Positions 1 through 14,020 of a stretch of DNA of 64,000 nt are shown here, piece after piece (positions within the stretch are counted from its first letter, which is position 1; every line of letters starts with the position of its first letter). A program made the position numbers and the translations under genes. The notes beneath the pieces are model-generated. The model saw only the letters and a program-made list of their open reading frames with translations. It made no database searches and was not told the DNA's origin. Source of the stretch: Deroplatys truncata (Eukaryota > Arthropoda > Insecta > Mantodea > Mantidae); contig CM060983.1 in the NCBI GenBank assembly GCA_030765065.1, positions 230,349,528 through 230,413,527 on the forward strand, written 5' to 3'.

Positions 1-64
1 ATATTCTGTATCACATTGGGTATATTATATCAATACTCACTTGCTCATATATATGCTGTATCAC

Positions 65-84
65 ATTGAGTATATTATATCAAT
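65..84. other. Representative central dyad (ATTGA...TCAAT)
   Basis: The left arm ATTGA then TATA (with one extra G between) mirrors the right arm TATA then TCAAT, around a single central T. That is a 9-bp inverted repeat with one bulged base. The same site occurs in most A and C monomers. When the centre is C (GTATACTATATC) the symmetry is kept. It is weakened in CTACATC, CAATATC and CACTTTGGG variants. This entry marks the first clear example only. Confidence 0.7.
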
Positions 85-596
85 ACTCACTTGCTCATAT
101 ATATGCTGTATCACATTGAGTATATTATATCAATACTCACTTGCTCATATATATGCTGTATCACATTGAGTATATTATATCAATACTCACTTGCTCATAT
201 ATATGCTGTATCACATTGAGTATATTATATCAATACTCACTTGCTCATATATATGCTGTATCACATTGAGTATATTATATCAATACTCACTTGCTCATAT
301 ATATGCTGTATCACATTGAGTATATTATATCAATACTCACTTGCTCATATATATATGCTGTATCACATTGAGTATATTATATCAATACTCACTTGCTCAT
401 ATATATGCTGTATCACATTGAGTATGTTATATCAATACTCACTTGCTCATATATATGCTGTATCACATTGAGTATATTATATCAATACTCACTTGCTCAT
501 ATATATGCTGTATCACATTGAGTATATTATATCAATACTCACTTGCTCATATATATGCTGTATCACATTGAGTATATTATATCAATGCTCACTTGC

Positions 597-608
597 CCAT
601 ATATATGG
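597..608. other. Representative B-type 12-bp palindrome
   Basis: CCATATATATGG is a perfect 12-bp palindrome, present in nearly every B monomer with a CCC leader. A-type monomers have the 10-bp core CATATATATG (for example 46-55). C-type monomers instead have the 6-bp palindrome ACATGT at this place. Confidence 0.75.
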
Positions 609-1293
609 TGTATCACATTGAGTATATTATATGAACACTCACTTGCTCATATATATGCAGTATCACATTGAGTATATTATATGAACACTCACTTGCTCAT
701 ATATATGCTGTATCACATTGAGTATATTATATCAATACTCACTTGCTCATATATATGCTGTATCACATTGAGTATATTATATCAATACTCACTTGCTCAT
801 ATATATGCTGTATCACATTGAGTATATTATATCAATACTCACTTGCTCATATATATGCTGTATCACATTGAGTATATTATATCAATACTCACTTGCCCAT
901 ATATATGGTGTATCACATTGAGTATATTATATGAACACTCACTTGCTCATATATATGCAGTATCACATTGAGTATATTATATGAACACTCACTTGCTCAT
1001 ATATATGGTGTATCACATTGAGTATATTATATCAATACTCACTTGCTCATATATATGGTGTATCTCATTGAGTATATTATATCAATACTCACTTGCTCAT
1101 ATATATGGTGTATCTCATTGAGTATACTATATCAATACTCACTTGCTCATATATATGCTGTATCACATTGAGTATACTATATCAATACTCACTTGCTCAT
1201 ATATATGGTGTATCACATTGAGTATATTATATCAATACTCACTTGCCATATATATATGGTGTATCTCATTGAGTATACTACATTAATACTCAC

Positions 1294-4200
1294 TTGCCCA
1301 TATATATGCTGTATCTCATTGAGTATACTATATCAATACTCACTTGCTCATATATATGCTGTATCACATTGAGTATATTATATCAATACTCACTTGCTCA
1401 TATATATGCTGTATCACATTGGGTATATTATATCAATACTCACTTGCTCATATATATGCTGTATCACATTGAGTATATTATATCAATACTCACTTGCTCA
1501 TATATATGCTGTATCACATTGACTATATTATATCAATACTCACTTGCTCATATATATGCTGTATCACATTGAGTATATTATATCAATACTCACTTGCTCA
1601 TATATATGCTGTATCACATTGAGTATATTATATCAATACTCACTTGCTCATATATATGCTGTATCACATTGAGTATATTATATCAATACTCACTTGCTCA
1701 TATATATGCTGTATCACATTGAGTATATTATATCAATACTCACTTGCTCATATATATGCTGTATCACATTGAGTATATTATATCAATACTCACTTGCTCA
1801 TATATATGCTGTATCACATTGAGTATATTATATCAATACTCACTTGCTCATATATATGCTGTATCACATTGAGTATATTATATCAATACTCACTTGCCCA
1901 TATATATGGTGTATCACATTGAGTATATTATATGAACACTCACTTGCTCATATATATGCAGTATCACATTGAGTATATTATATCAATACTCACTTGCTCA
2001 TATATATGCTGTATCACATTGAGTATATTATATCAATACTCACTTGCCCATATATATGGTGTATCACATTGAGTATATTATATGAACACTCACTTGCTCA
2101 TATATATGCAGTATCACATTGAGTATATTATATGAACACTCACTTGCTCATATATATGGTGTATCTCATTGAGTATATTATATCAATACTCACTTGCTCA
2201 TATATATGGTGTATCTCATTGAGTATATTATATCAATACTCACTTGCTCATATATATGGTGTATCTCATTGAGTATACTATATCAATACTCACTTGCTCA
2301 TATATATGCTGTATCACATTGAGTATACTATATCAATTCTCACTTGCTCATATATATGGTGTATCACATTGAGTATATTATATCAATACTCACTTGCCAT
2401 ATATATATGGTGTATCTCATTGAGTATACTACATTAATACTCACTTGCCCATATATATGCTGTATCTCATTGAGTATACTATATCAATACTCACTTGCTC
2501 ATATATATGCTGTATCACATTGAGTATATTATATCAATACTCACTTGCTCATATATATGCTGTATCACATTGAGTATATTATATCAATACTCACTTGCTC
2601 ATATATATGCTGTATCACATTGAGTATATTATATCAATACTCACTTGCTCATATATATGCTGTGTCACATTGAGTATATTATATCAATACTCACTTGCTC
2701 ATATATATGCTGTATCACATTGAGTATATTATATCAATACTCACTTGCTCATATATATGCTGTATCACATTGAGTATATTATATCAATACTCACTTGCTC
2801 ATATATATGCTGTATAACATAGAGTATATTATATCAATACTCACTTGCTCATATATATGCTGTATCACATTGAGTATATTATATCAATACTCACTTGCTC
2901 ATATATATGTTGTATCACATTGAGTATATTATATCAATACTCACTTGCTCATATATATGCTGTATCACATTGAGTATATTATATCAATACTCACTTGCCC
3001 ATATATATGGTGTATCACATTGAGTATATTATATGAACACTCACTTGCTCATATATATGCAGTATCACATTGAGTATATTATATGAACACTCACTTGCTC
3101 ATATATATGGTGTATCTCATTGAGTATATTATATCAATACTCACTTGCTCATATATATGGTGTATCTCATTGAGTATATTATATCAATACTCACTTGCTC
3201 ATATATATGGTGTATCTCATTGAGTATACTATATCAATACTCACTTGCTCATATATATGCTGTATCACATTGAGTATACTATATCAATACTCACTTGCTC
3301 ATATATATGGTGTATCACATTGAGTATATTATATCAATACTCACTTGCCATATATATATATGGTGTATCTCATTGAGTATACTACATTAATACTCACTTG
3401 CCCATATATATGCTGTATCTCATTGAGTATACTATATCAATACTCACTTGCCCATATATATGGTGTATCTCATTGAGTATACTACATTAATACTCACTTG
3501 CCCATATATATGCTGTATCTCATTAAGTATACAATATCAATACTCACTTGCCCATATATATGGTGTATCTCATTGAGTATACTACATTAATACTCACTTG
3601 CCCATATATATGGTGTATCACATTGAGTATACAATATCAATACTCACTTGCCCATATATATGGTGTATCTCATTGAGTATACAATATCAATACTAACTTG
3701 CCCATATATATGGTGTATCTCATTGAGTATACAATATCAATACTCACTTGCCCATATATAAGGTGTATCTCATTGAGTATACAATATCAATACTCACTTG
3801 CCCATATATATGCTGTATCTCATTGAGTATACAATATCAATACTCACTTGCCCATATATATGGTGTATCTCATTGAGTATACTACATTAATACTCACTTG
3901 CCCATATATATGGTGTATCACATTGAGTATACTACATTAATACTCACTTGCTCATATATATGGTGTATCACATTGAAAATGTTATATCAATACTCACTTG
4001 TTCATATATATGGTGTATCACATTGAGTATACTACATCAATACTCACTTGCCCATATATATGGTGTATCACATTGAGTATGTTATATCAATACACACTTG
4101 CTCATATATATGGTGTATCTCATTGAGTATACTACATTAATACTCACTTGCCCATATATATGGTGTATCTTATTGAGTATACTACATCAATACTCACTTG

Positions 4201-5745
4201 CCCATATATATGGTGTATCTCATTGAGTATACTATATCAATACTCACTTGCCCATATATATGGTGTATCACATTGAGTATACTACATTAATACTCACTTG
4301 CTCATATATATGGTGTATCACATTGAAAATGTTATGTCAATACTCACTTGCTCATATATATGGTGTATCACATTGAGTATACTACATCAATACTCACTTG
4401 CCCATATATATGGTGTATCACATTGAGTATGTTATATCAATACTCACTTGCTCTTATATATGGTGTATCTCATTGAGTATACTACACCAATACTCACTTG
4501 CTCATATATATGGTGTATCTCATTGAGTATACTATATCAATACTCACTTGCTCATATATATGGTGTATCTCATTGAGTATGTTATATCAATACTCACTTG
4601 CCCATATATATGGTGTATCTCATTGAGTATACTATATCAATACTCACTTGCCCATATATATGGTGTATCACATTGAGTATGTTATATCAATACTCACTTG
4701 CTCATATATATGGTGTATCTCATTGAGTATACTACATCAATACTCACTTGCCCATATATATGGTGTATCTCATTGAGTATACTATATCCATACTCACTTG
4801 CTCATATATATGGTGTATCTCATTGAGTATACAATATCAATACTCACTTGCCCATATATATGGTGTATCTCATTGAGTATACAATATCAATACTCACTTG
4901 CCCATATATGCTGTATCTCATTGAGTATACAATATCAATACTCACTTGCCCATATATATGGTGTATCTCATTGAGTATACTACATTAATACTCACTTGCC
5001 CATATATATGGCGTATCTCATTGAGTATACTACATTAATACTTACTTGCCCATATATATGGTGTATCTCATTGAGTATACTACATTAATACTCACTTGCT
5101 CATATATATGGTGTATCACATTGAGTATACTACATTAATACTCACTTGCCCATATATATGTTGTATCACATTGAGTATATTATATCAATACTCACTTGCC
5201 CATATATATGGTGTCTCTCATTGAGTATACTACATTAATACTCACTTGCCCATATATATGGTGTATCACATTGAGTATATTATATCAATACTCACTTGCC
5301 CATATATATGGTGTATCACATTGAGTATATTATATCAATACTCACTTGCCCATATATATGGTGTATCACATTGAGTATACAATATCAATACTCACTTGCC
5401 CATATATATGGTGTATCTCATTGAGTATACTACATCAATACTCACTTGCCCATATATATGGTGTATCACATTGAGTATATTATATCAATACTCACTTGCC
5501 CATATATATGCTGTATCTCATTGAGTATACAATATCAATACTCACTTGCCCATATATATGGTGTATCTCATTGAGTATACTACATTAATACTCACTTGCC
5601 CATATATATGGTGTATCACATTGAGTATACTACATCAATACTCACTTGCCCATATATATGGTGTATCTCATTGAGTATACTATATCAATACTCACTTGCC
5701 CATATATATGGTGTATCACATTGAGTATACTACATTAATACTCAC
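1294..5745 (+). repeat. 89-monomer tandem duplication, copy a (4,452 bp)
   Basis: Offset 4,452 to the next copy. Private variants recur at the same offset: TCAATTCTC at 2,336/6,788, TGTGTCAC at 2,662/7,114, TATAACATAGAG near 2,813/7,265, TACTAACTTG at 3,691/8,143 and ATAAGGTG near 3,760/8,212. The length equals 89 x 50 + 2, which fits 89 monomers carrying a +1, a +3 and a -2 length variant. It holds an A block then a B block. HOR1 copy 2 does not have this duplication at the equivalent place. Confidence 0.9.
3347..5745 (+). repeat. B-type block
   Basis: 50-bp CCCATATATATGGTG monomers with TATCTC and CTACATTAATAC, CTACATCAATAC or ACAATATCAATAC endings. Rare variants include GAAAATGTTAT (near 3,976 and 4,326), CTCTTATATA (about 4,452) and a 48-bp CCCATATATGCTG monomer near 4,901. 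No other sequence is present. Confidence 0.85.
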
Positions 5746-7798
5746 TTGCTCATATATATGCTGTATCTCATTGAGTATACTATATCAATACTCACTTGCT
5801 CATATATATGCTGTATCACATTGAGTATATTATATCAATACTCACTTGCTCATATATATGCTGTATCACATTGGGTATATTATATCAATACTCACTTGCT
5901 CATATATATGCTGTATCACATTGAGTATATTATATCAATACTCACTTGCTCATATATATGCTGTATCACATTGACTATATTATATCAATACTCACTTGCT
6001 CATATATATGCTGTATCACATTGAGTATATTATATCAATACTCACTTGCTCATATATATGCTGTATCACATTGAGTATATTATATCAATACTCACTTGCT
6101 CATATATATGCTGTATCACATTGAGTATATTATATCAATACTCACTTGCTCATATATATGCTGTATCACATTGAGTATATTATATCAATACTCACTTGCT
6201 CATATATATGCTGTATCACATTGAGTATATTATATCAATACTCACTTGCTCATATATATGCTGTATCACATTGAGTATATTATATCAATACTCACTTGCT
6301 CATATATATGCTGTATCACATTGAGTATATTATATCAATACTCACTTGCCCATATATATGGTGTATCACATTGAGTATATTATATGAACACTCACTTGCT
6401 CATATATATGCAGTATCACATTGAGTATATTATATCAATACTCACTTGCTCATATATATGCTGTATCACATTGAGTATATTATATCAATACTCACTTGCC
6501 CATATATATGGTGTATCACATTGAGTATATTATATGAACACTCACTTGCTCATATATATGCAGTATCACATTGAGTATATTATATGAACACTCACTTGCT
6601 CATATATATGGTGTATCTCATTGAGTATATTATATCAATACTCACTTGCTCATATATATGGTGTATCTCATTGAGTATATTATATCAATACTCACTTGCT
6701 CATATATATGGTGTATCTCATTGAGTATACTATATCAATACTCACTTGCTCATATATATGCTGTATCACATTGAGTATACTATATCAATTCTCACTTGCT
6801 CATATATATGGTGTATCACATTGAGTATATTATATCAATACTCACTTGCCATATATATATGGTGTATCTCATTGAGTATACTACATTAATACTCACTTGC
6901 CCATATATATGCTGTATCTCATTGAGTATACTATATCAATACTCACTTGCTCATATATATGCTGTATCACATTGAGTATATTATATCAATACTCACTTGC
7001 TCATATATATGCTGTATCACATTGAGTATATTATATCAATACTCACTTGCTCATATATATGCTGTATCACATTGAGTATATTATATCAATACTCACTTGC
7101 TCATATATATGCTGTGTCACATTGAGTATATTATATCAATACTCACTTGCTCATATATATGCTGTATCACATTGAGTATATTATATCAATACTCACTTGC
7201 TCATATATATGCTGTATCACATTGAGTATATTATATCAATACTCACTTGCTCATATATATGCTGTATAACATAGAGTATATTATATCAATACTCACTTGC
7301 TCATATATATGCTGTATCACATTGAGTATATTATATCAATACTCACTTGCTCATATATATGTTGTATCACATTGAGTATATTATATCAATACTCACTTGC
7401 TCATATATATGCTGTATCACATTGAGTATATTATATCAATACTCACTTGCCCATATATATGGTGTATCACATTGAGTATATTATATGAACACTCACTTGC
7501 TCATATATATGCAGTATCACATTGAGTATATTATATGAACACTCACTTGCTCATATATATGGTGTATCTCATTGAGTATATTATATCAATACTCACTTGC
7601 TCATATATATGGTGTATCTCATTGAGTATATTATATCAATACTCACTTGCTCATATATATGGTGTATCTCATTGAGTATACTATATCAATACTCACTTGC
7701 TCATATATATGCTGTATCACATTGAGTATACTATATCAATACTCACTTGCTCATATATATGGTGTATCACATTGAGTATATTATATCAATACTCACTT
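5746..7798 (+). repeat. A-type block (duplicate)
   Basis: Copy of 1,294-3,346. GCC-AT landmarks at 6,848 and 7,799 are 951 bp apart, as in the first copy. It has the same order of CTG, GGTG, GCAG and GGTGTATCTC monomers and the same TATAACATAGAG variant. Confidence 0.85.
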
Positions 7799-10197
7799 GC
7801 CATATATATATATGGTGTATCTCATTGAGTATACTACATTAATACTCACTTGCCCATATATATGCTGTATCTCATTGAGTATACTATATCAATACTCACT
7901 TGCCCATATATATGGTGTATCTCATTGAGTATACTACATTAATACTCACTTGCCCATATATATGCTGTATCTCATTAAGTATACAATATCAATACTCACT
8001 TGCCCATATATATGGTGTATCTCATTGAGTATACTACATTAATACTCACTTGCCCATATATATGGTGTATCACATTGAGTATACAATATCAATACTCACT
8101 TGCCCATATATATGGTGTATCTCATTGAGTATACAATATCAATACTAACTTGCCCATATATATGGTGTATCTCATTGAGTATACAATATCAATACTCACT
8201 TGCCCATATATAAGGTGTATCTCATTGAGTATACAATATCAATACTCACTTGCCCATATATATGCTGTATCTCATTGAGTATACAATATCAATACTCACT
8301 TGCCCATATATATGGTGTATCTCATTGAGTATACTACATTAATACTCACTTGCCCATATATATGGTGTATCACATTGAGTATACTACATTAATACTCACT
8401 TGCTCATATATATGGTGTATCACATTGAAAATGTTATATCAATACTCACTTGTTCATATATATGGTGTATCACATTGAGTATACTACATCAATACTCACT
8501 TGCCCATATATATGGTGTATCACATTGAGTATGTTATATCAATACACACTTGCTCATATATATGGTGTATCTCATTGAGTATACTACATTAATACTCACT
8601 TGCCCATATATATGGTGTATCTTATTGAGTATACTACATCAATACTCACTTGCCCATATATATGGTGTATCTCATTGAGTATACTATATCAATACTCACT
8701 TGCCCATATATATGGTGTATCACATTGAGTATACTACATTAATACTCACTTGCTCATATATATGGTGTATCACATTGAAAATGTTATGTCAATACTCACT
8801 TGCTCATATATATGGTGTATCACATTGAGTATACTACATCAATACTCACTTGCCCATATATATGGTGTATCACATTGAGTATGTTATATCAATACTCACT
8901 TGCTCTTATATATGGTGTATCTCATTGAGTATACTACACCAATACTCACTTGCTCATATATATGGTGTATCTCATTGAGTATACTATATCAATACTCACT
9001 TGCTCATATATATGGTGTATCTCATTGAGTATGTTATATCAATACTCACTTGCCCATATATATGGTGTATCTCATTGAGTATACTATATCAATACTCACT
9101 TGCCCATATATATGGTGTATCACATTGAGTATGTTATATCAATACTCACTTGCTCATATATATGGTGTATCTCATTGAGTATACTACATCAATACTCACT
9201 TGCCCATATATATGGTGTATCTCATTGAGTATACTATATCCATACTCACTTGCTCATATATATGGTGTATCTCATTGAGTATACAATATCAATACTCACT
9301 TGCCCATATATATGGTGTATCTCATTGAGTATACAATATCAATACTCACTTGCCCATATATGCTGTATCTCATTGAGTATACAATATCAATACTCACTTG
9401 CCCATATATATGGTGTATCTCATTGAGTATACTACATTAATACTCACTTGCCCATATATATGGCGTATCTCATTGAGTATACTACATTAATACTTACTTG
9501 CCCATATATATGGTGTATCTCATTGAGTATACTACATTAATACTCACTTGCTCATATATATGGTGTATCACATTGAGTATACTACATTAATACTCACTTG
9601 CCCATATATATGTTGTATCACATTGAGTATATTATATCAATACTCACTTGCCCATATATATGGTGTCTCTCATTGAGTATACTACATTAATACTCACTTG
9701 CCCATATATATGGTGTATCACATTGAGTATATTATATCAATACTCACTTGCCCATATATATGGTGTATCACATTGAGTATATTATATCAATACTCACTTG
9801 CCCATATATATGGTGTATCACATTGAGTATACAATATCAATACTCACTTGCCCATATATATGGTGTATCTCATTGAGTATACTACATCAATACTCACTTG
9901 CCCATATATATGGTGTATCACATTGAGTATATTATATCAATACTCACTTGCCCATATATATGCTGTATCTCATTGAGTATACAATATCAATACTCACTTG
10001 CCCATATATATGGTGTATCTCATTGAGTATACTACATTAATACTCACTTGCCCATATATATGGTGTATCACATTGAGTATACTACATCAATACTCACTTG
10101 CCCATATATATGGTGTATCTCATTGAGTATACTATATCAATACTCACTTGCCCATATATATGGTGTATCACATTGAGTATACTACATTAATACTCAC
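5746..10197 (+). repeat. 89-monomer tandem duplication, copy b (4,452 bp)
   Basis: Second copy of the preceding segment. The join at 5,746 is visible as a B-type run (CTACATTAATAC) passing directly into A-type monomers beginning CTCATATATATGCTGTATCTC; in copy a the same point is preceded by CCCAT rather than CTCAT. The right end is where 5,701-5,758 stops matching 10,153-10,210 and a GAAAATGTT variant follows. I saw no base difference at the markers I compared, which suggests a recent duplication. Confidence 0.88.
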
Positions 10198-13100
10198 TTG
10201 CTCATATATATGGTGTATCACATTGAAAATGTTATATCAATACTCACTTACTCATATATATGGTGTATCACATTGAGTATACTACATCAATACTCACTTG
10301 CCCATATATATGGTGTATCACATTGAGTATGTTATATCAATACTCACTTGCTCATATATATGGTGTATCTCATTGAGTATACTACACCAATACTCACTTG
10401 CTCATATATATGGTGTATCTCATTGAGTATACTATATCAATACTCACTTGCTCCTATATATGGTGTATCTCATTGAGTATGTTATATCAATACTCACTTG
10501 CCCATATATATGGTGTATCTCATTGAGTATACTATATCAATACTCACTTGCCCATATATATGGTGTATCACATTGAGTATGTTATATCAATACTCAATTG
10601 CTCATATATATGGTGTATCTCATTGAGTATACTACATCAATACTCACTTGCCCATATATATGGTGTATCACATTGAGTATGTTATATCAATACTCACTTG
10701 CCCATATATATGGTGTATCACATTGAGTATACTATATCAATACTCACTTGCCCATATATATGGTGTATCACATTGAGTATACTACATCAATACTCACTTG
10801 CTCATATATATGGTGTATCACATTGAGTATATTATATCAATACTCACTTGCTCATATATATGGTGTATCACATTGAGTATATTATATGAATACTCACTTG
10901 CCCATATATATGGTGTATCTCATTGAGTATACTACATCAATACCCTCTTGCCCATATATATGGTGTATCACATGGAGTGTACTACATCAATACTCACTTG
11001 CCCATATATATGGTGTATCTCATTGAGTATACTACATCAATACTCACTTGCTCATATATATGGTGTATCACATTGAGTATATTATATGAATACTCACTTG
11101 CCCATATATATGGTGTATCACATTGAGTGTACTACATCAATACTCACTTGCCCATATATATGGTGCATCACATTGAGTATATTATATCAATACTCACTTG
11201 CTCATATATATGGTGTATCGCATTGAGTGTACTACATCAATACTCACTTGCCCATATATATGGTGTATCACATTGAGTATATTATATCAATACTCACTTG
11301 CCCATATATATGGTGTATCACATTGAGTATATTATATCAATACTCACTTGCCCATATATATGGTGTATCACATTGAGTATACAATATCAATACTCACTTG
11401 CCCATATATATGGTGCATCACATTGAGTATATTATATCAATACTCACTTGCTCATATATATGGTGTATCGCATTGAGTGTACTACATCAATACTCACTTG
11501 CTTATATATATAATGTATCACATTGAGTATATTATATCAATACTCACTTGCTCATATATGTGGTGTATCACATTGAGTATATTATATCAATACTCACTTG
11601 CTCATATATATGGTGTATCGCATTGAGTGTACTACATCAATACTCACTTGCCCATATATATGGTGTATCACATTGAGTATATTACATCAATACTCACTTG
11701 CCCATATATATGGTGTATCACATTGAGTATATTATATCAATACTCACTTGCTCATATATATGGTGTATCGCATTGACTGTACTACATCAATACTCACTTG
11801 CCCATATATATGGTTTATCACATTTAGTATATTATATCAATACTCACTTGCCCATATATATGGTGTATCACATTGAGTATATTATATCAATACTCACTTG
11901 CCCATATATATGCTGTATCCCATTGAGTATATTATATCAATACTCACTTGCTCATATATATGGTGTATCACTTTGAGTATATTAAATCAATACTCACTTG
12001 CCCATATATATGGTGTATCACATTGAGTATATTATATCAATACTCACTTGCCCATATATATGGTTTATCACATTGAGTATATTATATGAATACTCACTTG
12101 CCCATATATATGGTTTATCACATTGAGTATATTATATCAATACTCACTTGCGCATATATATGGTGTATCACATTGAGTATATTATATCAATACTCACTTG
12201 CCCATATATATGGTGTATCACATTGAGTATATTATATCAATACTCACTTGCCCATATATATGGTGTATCACATTGAGTATATTATATCAATACTCACCTG
12301 CCCATATATATGGCGTATCACATTGAGTATATTATATCAATACTCACTTGCCCATATATATGGTGTATCACATTGAGTATACTACATCAATACTCACTTG
12401 CTCATATATATGGTGTATCACATTGCGTATATTATATCAATACTCACTTGCCCATATATGGTGTGTCACATTGAGTATACTACATCAATACTCACTTGCT
12501 CATATATATGGTGTGTCACATTGAGTATATTATATCAATACTCACTTGCGCATATACATGATGTATCACATTGAGTATATTATATCAATACTCACTTGCT
12601 CATATATATGGTGTATCACATTGAGTATACTACATCAATACTCACTTGCTCATATATATGGTGTATCACATTGAGTATATTATATCAATACTCACTTGCG
12701 CATATACATGGTGTATCAGATTGAGTATATTATATCAATACTCACTTGCTCATATATATGGTGTATCACATTGAGTATAATACATCAATACTCACTTGAT
12801 AATATATATGGTGTATCACATTGAGTATATTATATCAATACTCACCTGCTCATATACATGGTGTATCACATTGAGTATATTATATCAATACTCACTTGCC
12901 CATATATATGGTGTGTAGATTGAGTATATTATATCAATACTCACTTGCCCATATATATGGTGTATCACATTGAGTATACTACATCAATACTCACTTGCCC
13001 ATATATATGGTGTGTCACATTGAGTATATTATATCAATACTCACTTGCCCATATATATGTTGTGTCACATTGAGTATATTACATTAATACTCACTTGCCC

Positions 13101-14020
13101 AAATATATGGTGTATCACATTGAGTATACTACATCAATACTCACTTGCTCATATATATGCTGTGTCACATTGAGTATGTTATATCAATACTCACTTGCTC
13201 ATGTATATATTATGTATCACATTGAGTATACTACATCAATACTCACATTTACACACACACATATATATATATGGTGTATCACATTGAGTATACTACATCA
13301 ATACCCACTTGCCCATATATATGGTGTATCACATAGAGTATATTATATCAATACTCACTTGCTCATATATATGGTGTATCACATTGAGTATATTATATCA
13401 ATACTCACTTGCTCATATATATTATGTATCACATTGAGTATACTACATCAATATGTACTTTTACAACGCATATATATATATATGGTGTATCACATTGAGT
13501 ATATTAGTTCAATACTCACTTGCCCATATATATGGTGTATCACATTGAGTATATTATATCAATACTCACTTGCCCATATATATGGTGTATCACATTGAGT
13601 ATATTATATCAATACTCACTTGCTCATATATATGGTGAATCACATTGAGTATACTACATCAATACCCTCTTTCTCATCTATATGGTGTATCACATTGAGT
13701 ATATTAGTTCAATACTCACTTGCCCATATATATGGTGTATCACATTGAGTATATTATATCAATACTCACTTTCCCATATATATGGTGTATCAAGTTGAGT
13801 ATATTATACCAATACTCACTTGCCCATATATATGGTGTATCACATTGAGTATATTACATCAATACCCACTTGCCCATATATATGGTGTATCACATTGAGT
13901 TTATTGTATCAATACTCACTTGCCTATATATATCATGTATCACATTGAGTATAATATATCAATACTCACTTGCTTATATATATGGTGTATCATATTGAGT
14001 ATATTATATCAATAGTCACT
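7799..14020 (+). repeat. B-type block
   Basis: CCCATATATATGGTG monomers. The first 2.4 kb duplicates 3,347-5,745. From about 10,700 the block is more varied: TATCGCATTGAGTGTAC monomers at 11,218-11,769, GGTTTATCAC monomers at 11,812-12,117, GTGTGTCAC monomers, ATACATGG monomers near 12,550-12,860, and compound CA/TA and AT runs at 13,250-13,483. Near 12,451 and 13,680 there are shortened or altered monomers. No unique DNA. Confidence 0.83.
13470..13483. repeat. AT dinucleotide run (14 bp), HOR1 copy 1
   Basis: An ACAACGC leader is followed by seven AT units in place of the normal 8-bp AT core. Reference length for the expansion at 31,388. Confidence 0.9.

Larger units (their letters stand above)
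1..3346 (+). repeat. A-type block with nested ~1-kb modules
   Basis: Mostly 50-bp CTCATATATATGCTGTATCAC monomers. They are interrupted in a fixed order by GGTG monomers ending GAACAC, GCAG monomers ending GAACAC, three GGTGTATCTC monomers and one monomer with a shortened GCC before an AT run. The GCC-AT landmark falls at 1,245, 2,396 and 3,347, giving module lengths of 1,151 and 951 bp (23 and 19 monomers). GCAG monomers mark 657, 957, 1,958, 2,108 and about 3,060. Confidence 0.85.

Noticed and set aside
46-55. TATA-box-like CATATATATG as promoter
   Set aside because: It occurs in every monomer as part of the repeat core, with no initiator, gene or other promoter element nearby.
12449-12462. 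CArG box (CCATATATGG), perfect consensus for SRF, in a 48-bp monomer
   Set aside because: It arises from loss of one AT unit in a B monomer and occurs only here and near 30,373; normal monomers have eight, not six, A/T bases between CC and GG. Most likely chance.
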